Shown piece after piece: positions 35,689 through 43,575 of a stretch of 64,000 nt of DNA. Source of the DNA: Nitrospira sp. KM1 (lineage in GTDB: Bacteria > Nitrospirota > Nitrospiria > Nitrospirales > Nitrospiraceae); NCBI RefSeq assembly GCF_011405515.1, contig NZ_AP022671.1, positions 1,736,001 through 1,800,000 of the forward strand, written 5' to 3'. The notes below the pieces were generated by a model. The model was given only the letters and a program-made list of their open reading frames with translations. It did no database searches and was not told the origin of the DNA. Numbering within the stretch: the stretch's first letter is position 1; each line of letters begins with the position of its first letter. A program made the translations under genes and the position numbers.

Positions 35689-35974
35689 AGCATTCGTTTG
35701 GCTGATGAAAAGCTAGCATAGACGCCATGAGAGATCAATCAAGACGCCGGCACTGCATTGCCGCGTCAAAAAGGAGACCGCCTCCGGACAAGCCAGAGGC
35801 TTCCTCCCGAAGGCCGGCTATTGCGGCGTACTGCGCGCGGCATCCACGCCTTGGCTTGCGCCATGGCGCTGAATAACCCTCCTCGACATCCTTGACGCTG
35901 AATGCGGCCCCCCCTTGCGCCAAGTGAACTCCTCCTATTCCAAATCAAGACACATAGGTACTGAGCTGCCCTGG
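35689..35974. other. Intergenic stretch upstream of the His-rich gene
   Basis: A minus-strand frame (35735-35923) has a composition rich in Gly, Ala and Arg without a ribosome site, and I do not accept it as a gene. The metal operon promoter should lie at about 35690-35760, but no clear boxes are seen. Confidence 0.35.
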
Positions 35975-36003
35975 TTGTATTACGTAGTTCTATTTTCTAC
36001 AAT
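35975..36003 (+). promoter_or_regulatory. Sigma-70 promoter candidate for membrane cassette copy 2
   Basis: TTGTAT (35975-35980), 17-base spacer, TACAAT (35998-36003), a near-consensus -10. It is about 100 bases upstream of the small membrane protein gene at 36105. Confidence 0.5.
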
Positions 36004-36104
36004 AGTCCGGGCGCTTGCATTTTTTGTCCGGTTGGGCCACAACCACGGTGCATGAGATCTTCAACCACGCCCTGTCGTTTCGTTGCTCATTTCAGAGACC
36101 GCCT

Positions 36105-36407
36105 ATGATCGCACGCCATCGGAGCGGTACACGCGCGGATGTGGCGCCCTTCGCTCTCTACCTGATCGCATTCATCTGCGTCGTCGTATTCATGGACATG
36201 ATCGGGGTCCCGATGTCTCTCTGGGATCTCACATGTCCGGACGATCTCTTTAGTCTGTCCATTCTGGAAGCCTTCGCCGTCGTCGCGGATACTCGTGTGC
36301 TCATTCCCTTCCTCTATCTTGTCGGTAGCGTGATGCTGATCAAACCCAGTTATCAACCGATTCCCTCACGTCCCCTATTTCATCCCCCTCTAGGTTTCTC
36401 CTCCTAG
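36105..36407 (+). CDS. Small membrane protein, GVP/FHPP family (copy 2)
   Basis: 100 residues from the ATG at 36105; the frame is open from 36015 and the ribosome site is weak, so the start is uncertain. Hydrophobic segments at about 14-34 (FALYLIAFICVVVFMDMIGV) and 55-85 flank the loop SLWDLTCPDDLF; the C-terminus ends LFHPPLGFSS. The order of motifs matches the protein at 24352 (GVP, acidic loop, second helix region, FHPP tail). The IENxIQ gene follows 69 bases downstream, as in copy 1. Function unknown. Confidence 0.6.
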   Translation: MIARHRSGTRADVAPFALYLIAFICVVVFMDMIGVPMSLWDLTCPDDLFSLSILEAFAVVADTRVLIPFLYLVGSVMLIKPSYQPIPSRPLFHPPLGFSS

Positions 36408-36485
36408 CCATCTAAGAGCGAAAGCGAGCCTTCTGGAGAGTGCGTATGGCCTCTCTCAAGCCACATCTATGGAGGTATGAAATTT

Positions 36486-36671
36486 ATGGGGAGCATCAAT
36501 GCGCAATTAGTCCATTTTGGAAGATGCATACGCGCCATCACCGAATGGCTGGATCTGAATCCGACTATGAACGCGGAAGATAAACTCATGCTCGAGAATT
36601 ACATCCAGATTCTCCAACTGGCCTATGCGGGCTGGGGCAGACGACAGAGGGAAATGACACCGAGAAAATAG
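36486..36671 (+). CDS. Small helical protein, IENxIQ family (copy 2)
   Basis: 61 residues from the ATG at 36486, which is 9 bases after GGAGGT; the ATG at 36477 directly abuts that site and is less likely. The core is WLDLNPTMNAEDKLMLENYI, then QILQLAYAGWGRRQ. Acidic-pair, ENxIQ, LQxAYxxW and R positions coincide with copies at 24099 and 49810. Probably a soluble helical hairpin or a short dimeric coiled coil. It lies downstream of a GVP/FHPP membrane protein gene. Confidence 0.72.
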   Translation: MGSINAQLVHFGRCIRAITEWLDLNPTMNAEDKLMLENYIQILQLAYAGWGRRQREMTPRK

Positions 36672-36924
36672 GAACCGCCATCGGACGCTATGAAGGTCGC
36701 GTCCTGCTCCGGCCGTATCTGCAGCAGTATCCGGATGCTGGCACGAGCCAGCCCCAAGCCTTATACCTCAAGGGCGCCACGATCACGCCCTTAATTCAGA
36801 CTCATGCGCAAACGGGTGATCAAGCGTGGCGCACCAGCTCGTGACGGGAGAGCATGACCGGTCACGCTTAGCAAAGCGTAAACGAGGATGGAAATTTTAT
36901 CTTCGTCCAAGCTATAAAGAGACC
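36672..36924. other. Short decayed coding stretch of unknown origin
   Basis: Between 36690 and 36842 one plus-strand frame reads AIGRYEGRVLLRPYLQQYPD and GATITPLIQTHAQTGDQAW without start or ribosome site, ending in TGA. It looks like the 3' end of a lost gene that overlaps the end of the IENxIQ gene. Confidence 0.35.
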
Positions 36925-37456
36925 ATGACGGATCACAGTCTCGCGTCAGATGTCAGCGCCATCGCTTCTCTGCGCGGGGAGTTTAGGCTTCGGTCTGGGC
37001 AAATCTCATCACAGTACTTTTGACAAGTATCAGTTTGAGGCCGATCCAAAGCTGCTTCGGCGGATCGCAAAGGAAATGATCATCCTATTGCCTCCAGAAA
37101 GCCAAGTTCTCGCTGGGTTGGAACTGGGTGGCGTGCCGATCGCAACAGCCATGTCACTGGAAACTGGAATGCCTGTTGTCTTTGTGCGGAAGAAAGCCAA
37201 AGACTATGGCACCTGCCAAGCCGTCGAGGGAGGGACTATTCGTGGCAAACGAGTGGTCTTGATCGAGGACGTTATTACTACTGGCGGAGCGGTCGTGGAT
37301 GCAGCGAGACTTGTCCGAGAGGCGGGAGCAGAGATTATTGCGGTAGCCTGCGCTATTTGGCGTGGGCAAGGTGCGGCACGAATTGATGCATTGCCTGACA
37401 TCCCTGTTTTTGCCGCGATGACAAAAGCGGATCTTACAAGAGGTGATAATAGCTAA
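36925..37456 (+). pseudogene. Orotate phosphoribosyltransferase-like gene with one frameshift
   Basis: Frame 1 from the ATG at 36925 encodes SLRGEFRLRSGQISSQYF and then stops. Deleting one T from the TTTT run at 37018-37021 joins it to DKYQFEADPKLLRRIAKEMI and the rest. The joined protein (~176 residues) has the type I PRTase PRPP motif VVLIEDVITTGGAVVDAARL and the flexible-loop region RKKAKDYGTCQAVEGG, as in short PyrE-like enzymes that make OMP from orotate. The frameshift in a homopolymer may be real or a sequencing error. The downstream frame alone lacks the N-terminal substrate segment. Confidence 0.75.
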
Positions 37457-37468
37457 GTTGCTTTCTTT

Positions 37469-37862
37469 CCGGCTGAACCTATACGGCTTCGCCGTACTCC
37501 ACTGCTCCGGGATCAAGGCTATCTGGAGATGTTTCGTGAAGAGATTGCAACGGGGCAGCACCGGCGCCCGCAAAACTGGAACGTGCTCACGACCGCATTT
37601 GTTCACCATCCGACTGGTCTCGCCCAAGAACCGACGGACGTGGGCTTGCACCACATGGTCACCTTAGGAATCCCAGAGTCCGGCGTGGCTCGCGCCGGAC
37701 TTCGAGCAGCACTGGCAGAAAGCGACAAAGCGCGAGATCCTCATGGAAATTGCGCGTCCGATTGAACATGACCCAGTGCGCAGTCCGCACATGGTGGCGG
37801 TAGCGTACAAGACTCAACAATCTTGGCCACAGGAGATTTACTCCCAAAGGGGGAAAAACTAG
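37469..37862 (+). pseudogene. C-terminal remnant of a SAM-dependent methyltransferase
   Basis: One frame from 37469 encodes EMFREEIATGQHRRPQNWNV and LTTAFVHHPTGLAQE, followed by VGLHHMVTLGI. Near 37730 it must shift to reach KREILMEIARPIEHDPVRSP and HMVAVAYKT, ending at TAG 37860-37862. The pattern of FTTAxxHxPxxL, then ExxxAGL, then REALLExARxxExxP and HxxAVA is the usual C-terminal half of class I methyltransferases. The SAM-binding N-terminal half is absent. It is clearly non-functional. Confidence 0.5.
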
Positions 37863-37899
37863 ATGAAGAAGAAACCGGGTGGTCTCGTCCTGCTCGGGT

Positions 37900-38388
37900 T
37901 CAGAGATTCTTCTCCATGACGAAACAGGGCATCGTTCGCCCGGAGCTCAACGTGTGCATCTCCTGCCTCACAACGGCATATCCGTTGCGTTCGTAAAATG
38001 CCTTCGCGTTGACCGACGAATGCGTCCAAAGCCTCTTGCATCCGGCGTTCTTCGCGTCACTTTCCACGGCCCCGAGAAGTTTGGCTCCTAGCCCACGCCG
38101 CCCAAAGTCGGGATCCACATACACCGCACGCAGCTCGTTGGCTTGAGGGATGACTTCACTGAACCCCACGATTTTGCCAGACGCTTCGGCGACGTACATG
38201 ACCTCGCCTTGGCCCTTACTTCCTACAAAACGCCCAACCATCTCGGGAGTAATCGGGAGGGAACCCCATTCCACAATGATGTCCTTAGAATAGAAAGGAG
38301 CGGCAGTGCCATGAATGGCTTTTCTATGTGCCTCGATAATCCCCTTGGCGTCCTGTTCTTCTGTTAGATTCGCACGTCTGATGTTCAT
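37900..38388 (-). CDS. GNAT-family N-acetyltransferase
   Basis: 162 residues from the ATG at 38388 (MNIRRANLTEEQDAKGIIEA). The acetyl-CoA-binding motif A appears as LRAVYVDPDFGRRGLGAKLL (the R/QxxGxG/A pyrophosphate loop is GRRGLG), followed by AFYERNGYAVV (motif B). Upstream open codons to 38571 overlap the neighbouring remnant and are not part of the family. Substrate unknown; may acetylate an amine metabolite, protein N-terminus or antibiotic. It is intact in the middle of a region full of broken genes. Confidence 0.85.
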   Translation of the reverse strand: MNIRRANLTEEQDAKGIIEAHRKAIHGTAAPFYSKDIIVEWGSLPITPEMVGRFVGSKGQGEVMYVAEASGKIVGFSEVIPQANELRAVYVDPDFGRRGLGAKLLGAVESDAKNAGCKRLWTHSSVNAKAFYERNGYAVVRQEMHTLSSGRTMPCFVMEKNL

Positions 38389-38435
38389 GTCATCTTTTTG
38401 GCTTCGAGCAAACTGTCGCTGGATGGTTGAAGCCC

Positions 38436-38717
38436 TTACAAATCCATGAGTTTGCTCCCCTGGCTCGCAATGAGATGCTGAAAAGTCCCTTCCTGATCGC
38501 GCATATCGGCTCCCCTCGCATGACTGCACCGGGATGTATAGGCCACCGAGTATGCGAAGGCTGCCCCACACAATGCACGTTCGGGCCGCGTAAATTTTCT
38601 TCCAGCGGCTCCCTCGTAGTCTGAAACGAACTTTCTGGCCTCTTCGAGCGTCGGCGCCTGCACCGGATCATTGCGTCTCCAGTCGGCGCAGAACATATGG
38701 GCTGTCGTCCCGACAAG
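38436..38717 (-). pseudogene. C-terminal fragment of an APH-like phosphotransferase
   Basis: The frame encodes WRRNDPVQAPTLEEARKFVS, then DYEGAAGRKFTRPERALCGA and AFAYSVAYTSRCSHARG. This resembles the helical C-terminal lobe of aminoglycoside/choline kinase-like proteins, where (V)xxYExARGxPFxxxER and AYxxRCEHA are common. The kinase lobe with the HGDLxxxN motif is not found upstream. No ribosome site or suitable start is present. Probably a deletion remnant. Confidence 0.45.
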
Positions 38718-38779
38718 CGCTGGTTCCTGTTCCTTACAAAGGCTGTCCCAGTATCACTGCTGAGGTAGATCGTCTACTA

Positions 38780-38849
38780 GCACCCTGAGAGAGTCAAATT
38801 CTCGACCACCACGTTCGAGGGTGGCACTCTCTAACCGAACTACGAGGCC
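38780..38849 (-). other. Degenerate tRNA-like sequence
   Basis: Read on the minus strand, 70 bases resemble a tRNA: GGCCTCG, then TAGTTCGGTTAGAG (D-arm like), GCCAC-CCTCGAAC-GTGGT (anticodon arm with an 8-base loop) and GAGA-ATTTGACT-CTCTC (T-arm like). The acceptor stem pairs poorly (about 4 of 7) and the anticodon loop has one base too many, so it cannot be a working tRNA. It may be a pseudo-tRNA left by recombination. Chance similarity is possible. Confidence 0.3.
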
Positions 38850-39008
38850 ATATGCAGATTCTATTTTGCCGCAGTTAGTTCACTCTGTCCTTTTCTCCAA
38901 GTCGAGATACACAAATCTCTGCACCAGTTTCACGCGGGACTGAATCATTTGACATGAGCCCATCTCACGGCTAGGTTGTGCCGCCTGGAGTAATTGGGAA
39001 TGCACGAT

Positions 39009-39101
39009 ATGGAAAGCACTCTATCCGAGAAACTGAAAGACTTCGACAGGGATATGGAGCAACTCCTGAAAGACTGGAATGCGCCAGGCGTCGGGGTGGA
39101 T
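39009..39101 (+). pseudogene. N-terminal fragment of a serine hydrolase (beta-lactamase class C-like)
   Basis: MESTLSEKLKDFDRDMEQLL followed by KDWNAPGVGV matches the typical start of class C beta-lactamase-like serine hydrolases (..DxxxxxLLKDWNVPGxGVGIV). Similarity stops abruptly at GVGV; the SxxK catalytic motif and the rest are absent. The following sequence belongs to the HAD phosphatase gene on the other strand. Confidence 0.5.
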
Positions 39102-39134
39102 TGCGACGGAATCATCGGCTGCAGAGACGGCGCC

Positions 39135-39791
39135 TTAACTTGCAAGGAGGTTATTCAATCTGCGCATGTCGGCAAATACCAGATCAGCGCCGTGGTCTTT
39201 CAGACGTTCCTGATGGTTGGTATTACAATGCGTTCCGCCTGAGAAACCGAAGACCCTCATTCCCGCTGCTTTGGCGGCCTGCACACCCGGCACGCTATCT
39301 TCAATAACTACACACTGTTCCGGTGCATATCCCATTTTCCCGGCAGCGAGTAGAAACAGGTCGGGTGCCGGTTTGCCGCACTCAACCATGCTGGCGCTAA
39401 ATAAATAGCGTGGGTCAAAATACTCTATGAGCCCGGTCGTGGTGAGTCCAAGCCGTATTTTATCAATGTTGCTGCTCGAGGCCACACATCGCGGAAGGCT
39501 CAATGCGGATAGGGTTTCCCTAATGCCATCGATCGGCTGAAGACTTGCGTGAAACTCCTTTAAGATGAGTTCCGTGACGCGCGCGGCATGATTCTCTGGC
39601 AAGAGAAAGCCGTATTCCTTTCGCATCAATTTAGAAGCTTCTTGTTCGGATATCCCCGTAAAGCGGTTTATGATCTCTTCCATGGTGATCGCGTACCCCA
39701 ATCGAGCGAGTTCTTCTGCTTCGATTCTATTTGCGATGATTTCGCTGTCAATGAGGACACCGTCACAATCAAACAGTATGAGTTCACTCAT
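39135..39791 (-). CDS. HAD-superfamily phosphatase, subfamily IA (YieH/phosphoglucomutase-like)
   Basis: 218 residues from the ATG at 39791. Motif I is FDCDGVLIDSE with the nucleophilic Asp, motif II CVASSSN (Ser/Thr), motif III Lys in ECGKPAPDLF and motif IV VVIEDSVPGVQAAKAAGM. A helical cap at about residues 17-90 marks subfamily IA. The DCDGVLIDSE opening and overall length resemble 6-phosphogluconate phosphatase YieH and beta-phosphoglucomutase. It is divergent from the AGE-family isomerase gene 184 bases away, so a joint role in sugar-phosphate metabolism is plausible. Confidence 0.88.
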   Translation of the reverse strand: MSELILFDCDGVLIDSEIIANRIEAEELARLGYAITMEEIINRFTGISEQEASKLMRKEYGFLLPENHAARVTELILKEFHASLQPIDGIRETLSALSLPRCVASSSNIDKIRLGLTTTGLIEYFDPRYLFSASMVECGKPAPDLFLLAAGKMGYAPEQCVVIEDSVPGVQAAKAAGMRVFGFSGGTHCNTNHQERLKDHGADLVFADMRRLNNLLAS

Positions 39792-39975
39792 GGGGCTGGT
39801 CGCATCGAGGAGTGACCGGGCTGTGCCCGGTGCATATACTCCGATTGTACACGAACACATGGGCTCCCGCCCCCACTATTGCCACCTCAATACGACCGTC
39901 TCGTCAAACGTTTGATGGCATGCCGACAGAAATGGTACTTATCCGTCCTCTGTGTTTAGAGGCTTGAGCACGCGC

Positions 39976-41142
39976 ATGGATCAATCCAAAGACATTCTTG
40001 TCGAGAACATTGACTATTATTTACGCCGCATGCTTTCCATCTGTACCTCTCATGGCTGGGACAGACTTAATAAAGGTTTGCACGAAAGATTGACCGCCGA
40101 CCATGTACCTCTTCAGTTTCAGTTCCGCCGACTGACGGTATGTGGGCGTCAGCTGTTTGTATTCAGTCATGCTGCGTGTGAAGGCCTACTGGCCGGCGAT
40201 GCGAAGCAACATGCAGAATACATCTATCGTTACATGCGAGACTATTTTTGGGATCATACCCATGGCGGTTGGTACAACATGCTCGACGTTCATGGCAACG
40301 TATTCGATGACCGAAAGGATTTGTATAGCCACGCGTTTGCCCTGTTTGGTCTCGGCTACTACTATGAACAAAGTGGTGACTCGGGTGTCTTGGAGTTCCT
40401 CACCGCAACAGATCAAGTCATTCAAAACCATTTTGCCTTAGCCCGCGGGTGGTACGCATCAAGATGCTCGCGCGATTGGAGTCAGCCCGATTGCGTATTG
40501 CTTCAGAACCCACACATGCATCTCTTTGAGGGATATGTCGCCGCCTATCGAGCAACACAAAATGTCATATACAGGGAACGAGCCAATGACATTGCAAGGT
40601 TATTTCACGCTCGTATTTTCGAAACCGGTCACGGCGTGATCTTGGAGTATCGCACTGAGCAAGGATTGCCTGACCCGGTTCGAGGTTATATTGTGGAACC
40701 TGGCCACCATTTCGAATGGTGTTGGCTTCTTCAGACTGCGAATCAGACGCTCGGTGGTGAAGAAATCGCCATCGCTTCCCAGCTCTCCTTAGAATTGTTC
40801 GACTGGGGTTTCCGAAACGGTTGGGACCAAGATGAGGGTGGAATATTTGATGAAGTTGGATGGGATGGGACCGTCCTATCTGACACAAAACGCATTTGGC
40901 CGTTTACGGAGTATGTGAAGGCGAGAGCAGTGAGATTTCTCCAGACCGGGCATTCATCTGACCGCACTCACATGATTGCCGGTCTCGAGTTTCTGTTTCG
41001 CTGGTATTTAAAATCAGATGGAAGTTGGAACGAACGCCTGCGTAGAGACCTGTCCTGTTACGATTCGCAACTGCCCGCCACCACCTGCTACCACATTTTA
41101 CTTTCACTTACAGAGGCACGCCGTGCCCTGCTTTTGACCTAG
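39976..41142 (+). CDS. AGE-family sugar epimerase/isomerase
   Basis: 388 residues from the ATG at 39976 (a GTG at 39952 is the alternative). All-helical (alpha/alpha)6-barrel of the N-acylglucosamine 2-epimerase / mannose isomerase group. Markers include DHTHGGWYNMLDVHGNVFDD, KDLYSHAFALFGLGYYY, NPHMHLFEGYVAAY, VEPGHHFEWCWLL (catalytic His pair) and DEVGWDGTVLSDTKRIWPFTEY. These fit mannose/fructose or cellobiose-type isomerases (YihS-like). The divergent HAD phosphatase might act on the same sugar phosphate pool. No membrane or export signal. Confidence 0.88.
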   Translation: MDQSKDILVENIDYYLRRMLSICTSHGWDRLNKGLHERLTADHVPLQFQFRRLTVCGRQLFVFSHAACEGLLAGDAKQHAEYIYRYMRDYFWDHTHGGWYNMLDVHGNVFDDRKDLYSHAFALFGLGYYYEQSGDSGVLEFLTATDQVIQNHFALARGWYASRCSRDWSQPDCVLLQNPHMHLFEGYVAAYRATQNVIYRERANDIARLFHARIFETGHGVILEYRTEQGLPDPVRGYIVEPGHHFEWCWLLQTANQTLGGEEIAIASQLSLELFDWGFRNGWDQDEGGIFDEVGWDGTVLSDTKRIWPFTEYVKARAVRFLQTGHSSDRTHMIAGLEFLFRWYLKSDGSWNERLRRDLSCYDSQLPATTCYHILLSLTEARRALLLT

Positions 41143-41260
41143 GAATACGAACACACCATGCCGACACGAACGCGTCTTCATCAAAGTACGCTCTATTACT
41201 ATGAAACCCACGGCTCTCTGACCGTCAAGGGGCTCGTTCTACTTGATGTCCTTGTCATAC
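41143..41260. other. Short non-coding stretch after the AGE gene
   Basis: Nothing recognisable; it leads into the degenerate minus-strand coding region. Confidence 0.4.
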
Positions 41261-41993
41261 TTACAAATACGGATAGAAACGGAGAGTCTTGGTCATCTTG
41301 TATTCGTAGTACGCCTGGCAGGAGTCATTGCGAGCTTTTAAGTTTCCCTTCACATGACTGGTCGCACCGGTAAGAAGAGGAGTCTGAGGAGAGATCTGAT
41401 CGAAAAAGCCGCGTCCGGCCGGCAGGCAACTCCAAAGCATTTCGGTTACGGCGTTGTCTTCGCCGAAAAACTCTGCTCGCGGGATAAAGAACGTGTGAGA
41501 CCAACTCAGTTCTGAATGGGACCACGCAAACTGCGAAATGGTCGTACGCGCCCCCGCCCGCATGCTGAAGCGGTGTTTGCGTACTGCCTATCCGGCGAGT
41601 ACCATCAAAAGACGATCTCGTTTTCGCCAACTGCGTCGCATTGACTGATTAAATCAAACACAAACGAAGAATGGGCTCGCGAAGCGAGATGCTGATCGAA
41701 ATGCTGCGCGGCTTGCCGTCTCCTTCATTATCGTTGTACAGAAAGCGATTGCCTGTTGTGCGGACGTACGATTGCGTGATGCCATTAGTTCCTGCCGCGG
41801 AGAAATACCCGATACTGATTTCGACAGGTTGCGTGACAGGCAAGTTCGGATCGGCCGTGATGAGCGTCGTCAAGCTCTTGCGTTTCAGTCGTAACGCATT
41901 ACGGTTGGGAACCTGATTCGGCCAGAAATAGTTCCTGCTCCTATTGACTGAAGCCCAGAGTCTGATTCCTTGCTCGCTAGTCGTCTGTTGCAT
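41261..41993 (-). pseudogene. Unrecognised, probably decayed coding region
   Basis: Two minus-strand frames have protein-like composition: 41649-41993 (PVTQPVEISIGYFSAAGTNG, then QSYVRTTGNRFLYNDNEGDG) and 41261-41563 (SHTFFIPRAEFFGEDNAVTE, and RFYPYL at the end). Neither has a ribosome site or a family I recognise. The first reads like a beta-strand-rich extracellular or pilin-like segment. They may be pieces of one or two lost genes. Confidence 0.35.
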
Positions 41994-42713
41994 CCGTATG
42001 GTTCAATTTCTTTTCGTGCCATAGGTGAATTCACAACCACCCAGGGGAGCTCAGAATCTCAACCGCATATTCGTATCGCTTGGGGATGGCTCCAAGGAAG
42101 TGATCGAGCGTCGAGAGAAACTCAGCCGGAGCTATGCCAGTGCGCTGAAACTCGAAGATGAAGGATCCGGTGTGCTCCCGAAAGGCTGCATCGAACGGCG
42201 CAAGGAACCATGTCCTTCCTCAAATGCGTCGCCGCGAGCTCTTCCATGGCCTTCAACGAGGCAATACGCGGGCTGAAAGGATGTTCGATTACCCGAGAGA
42301 CAAAACATCGTGTTGGCAGAGCAGCATTTCCCTTGCCAGAAATGCGGGGGATCCATCACCACTTCACAAGAGACTCCGCGAAACTCTGAGTATTCAAAGG
42401 CATGGGTTCTGCATAATCCCTGACACATCCTGCTAGGTCTCGGGTGATCTTATGACGCGATCCTCCTTCGACATTCTGCCTGTCTGCCTTCGTGAATATC
42501 AACGGAACCACTCCATAGGGAGAGCACTCACGTATTGTCGTTGTTGAGTGTGGACCGTCTTCCTTTTCAACTTGCACATCCCCAATCAGGCGCCGTGCCT
42601 AGGGGGCCGACATCCCCTCAGCTTTTGTGAATGCAATGGCGTTGTAACAAAGAGGGAATCCGTCTGTAACGCGCTGCCGGTACACTATCAGCGTCATGAG
42701 TGAGGAGGCGAAT
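41994..42713. other. Intergenic stretch, no gene supported
   Basis: About 700 bases with open frames on both strands but no recognisable product or ribosome site. It precedes a small three-gene operon. Confidence 0.45.
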
Positions 42714-42884
42714 ATGACGCGACACCATACCTGGGAAGACGAATTGGCGTATCGGCGCACCTTGTTTCCAGCGGCTCTGTTGGGCGATCAAGAGGCTCAA
42801 GTAGAACTGAAGAGAGAGTTTCATGTCCGGATCTCCAGCGGAACCAAGGAGCAGTCGCCGGGACGCGAGGAAGTTGCGTCATGA
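42714..42884 (+). CDS. Small RRTL/LGD/AQ-domain protein
   Basis: 56 residues from the ATG at 42714, 5 bases after GAGGAGG. Core: RRTLFPAALLGDQEAQVELK followed by REFHVRI. The N-terminal 40 residues of the protein at 43812-44378 share RRTL..AA.LGD..AQ..LK.E. Predicted helical; the LGDxxAQ repeat-like spacing resembles a single TPR/Sel1-type helix pair, but this is not a clear match. The stop overlaps the ATG of the next gene (ATGA). Together with the following basic ORF and receiver it forms a compact operon. Confidence 0.6.
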   Translation: MTRHHTWEDELAYRRTLFPAALLGDQEAQVELKREFHVRISSGTKEQSPGREEVAS

Positions 42885-43084
42885 ATGACTACCGACCCAT
42901 TCTCTTGATTGAGCGAACAGTTCGCCACATCAAGCCGGTTCACTATCCTTTTCGGGGCTCTTGGACAAAATCCTTGCGGCGCGCACGGCGCCGGATGAAG
43001 CAGCTCAAGTGGATCAGAAAAGCAACACAACTCTCTCAGTATTCAGACAGGGAAGACCCATTCATTCGGAGGAATCCTTCATGA
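42881..43084 (+). CDS. Short basic protein of unknown function
   Basis: 67 residues; the start overlaps the previous stop and its own stop TGA (43082-43084) overlaps an ATG (43081) in the following frame, a sign of coupled translation. The middle is strongly basic (SWTKSLRRARRRMKQLKWIR), suggesting nucleic-acid or membrane-surface contact. No family is recognised. It begins MNDYRP, and the fused partner in the related locus at 44378-43812 begins MNEFEA at the equivalent junction, although the rest differs. Coding status rests mainly on the overlaps. Confidence 0.45.
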   Translation: MNDYRPILLIERTVRHIKPVHYPFRGSWTKSLRRARRRMKQLKWIRKATQLSQYSDREDPFIRRNPS

Positions 43085-43110
43085 CGAGATGGCGATCAAA
43101 GGAGGTCCCC

Positions 43111-43575
43111 ATGTTGACGAAACACGAGTCTCATTCCATATCAGTCCTGCTCATTGATAGCCACCACAGGGAACGGCGATACTACGCGGACTGTCTCAAG
43201 GCGGCTTTTTCCGACTACCATATTGTTGAAGCAGCGACCGGTCAACGGGGAATTGAGCATTTTCAAAGTTCCCCCCAGACTGATTGTGTGGTAGTAGAAC
43301 TCGATCTCCCGGATATGTCGGGCTATAAGGTGCTCATCGACCTTGTTCCTGTTGCCTCCTCACCCGCTATTCCAGTGATTATCCTCACAAGACTGACGAA
43401 TCCGTTGCTGTTGGAGCTCGCGATGAAAACTGGTGCGCAAGCCGCGTTTCGAAAAGTCTCAACGTCCGGCGAAATAATCGACTCGGCGATACGGACCGCA
43501 GTAGCGGCAGTACCAAGACGGGTCAATTTTTCAGACTTGGGCCAGCGAATTTGCCGGTCTGCGACGTTCACCTGA
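43111..43575 (+). CDS. Stand-alone receiver-like protein with Glu at the phosphoacceptor position
   Basis: 154 residues from the ATG at 43111 (AAAGGAGG 5 bases upstream). First motif VLLIDS, phosphoacceptor segment VVVELDLPDMSG with Glu four before the Pro, switch Thr in VIILTR, Lys in AFRKV. It is the closest relative of the 21024 protein: both have RxYYADxL, LDLPDMSG, LVPVA, PVIxLTRL and GAQA in the same places and a C-terminal AIAAVPR/AVAAVPR. It differs in being the last gene of a small operon with the RRTL and basic proteins. No output domain. Confidence 0.85.
   Translation: MLTKHESHSISVLLIDSHHRERRYYADCLKAAFSDYHIVEAATGQRGIEHFQSSPQTDCVVVELDLPDMSGYKVLIDLVPVASSPAIPVIILTRLTNPLLLELAMKTGAQAAFRKVSTSGEIIDSAIRTAVAAVPRRVNFSDLGQRICRSATFT

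Noticed and set aside
35735-35923. 62-codon minus-strand frame rich in Gly/Ala/Arg
   Set aside because: No ribosome site; likely the reading of a GC-rich non-coding or repeat-like segment.
38780-38849. Functional tRNA gene
   Set aside because: Acceptor stem pairs at about 4 of 7 positions and the anticodon loop has 8 bases; at best a relic.
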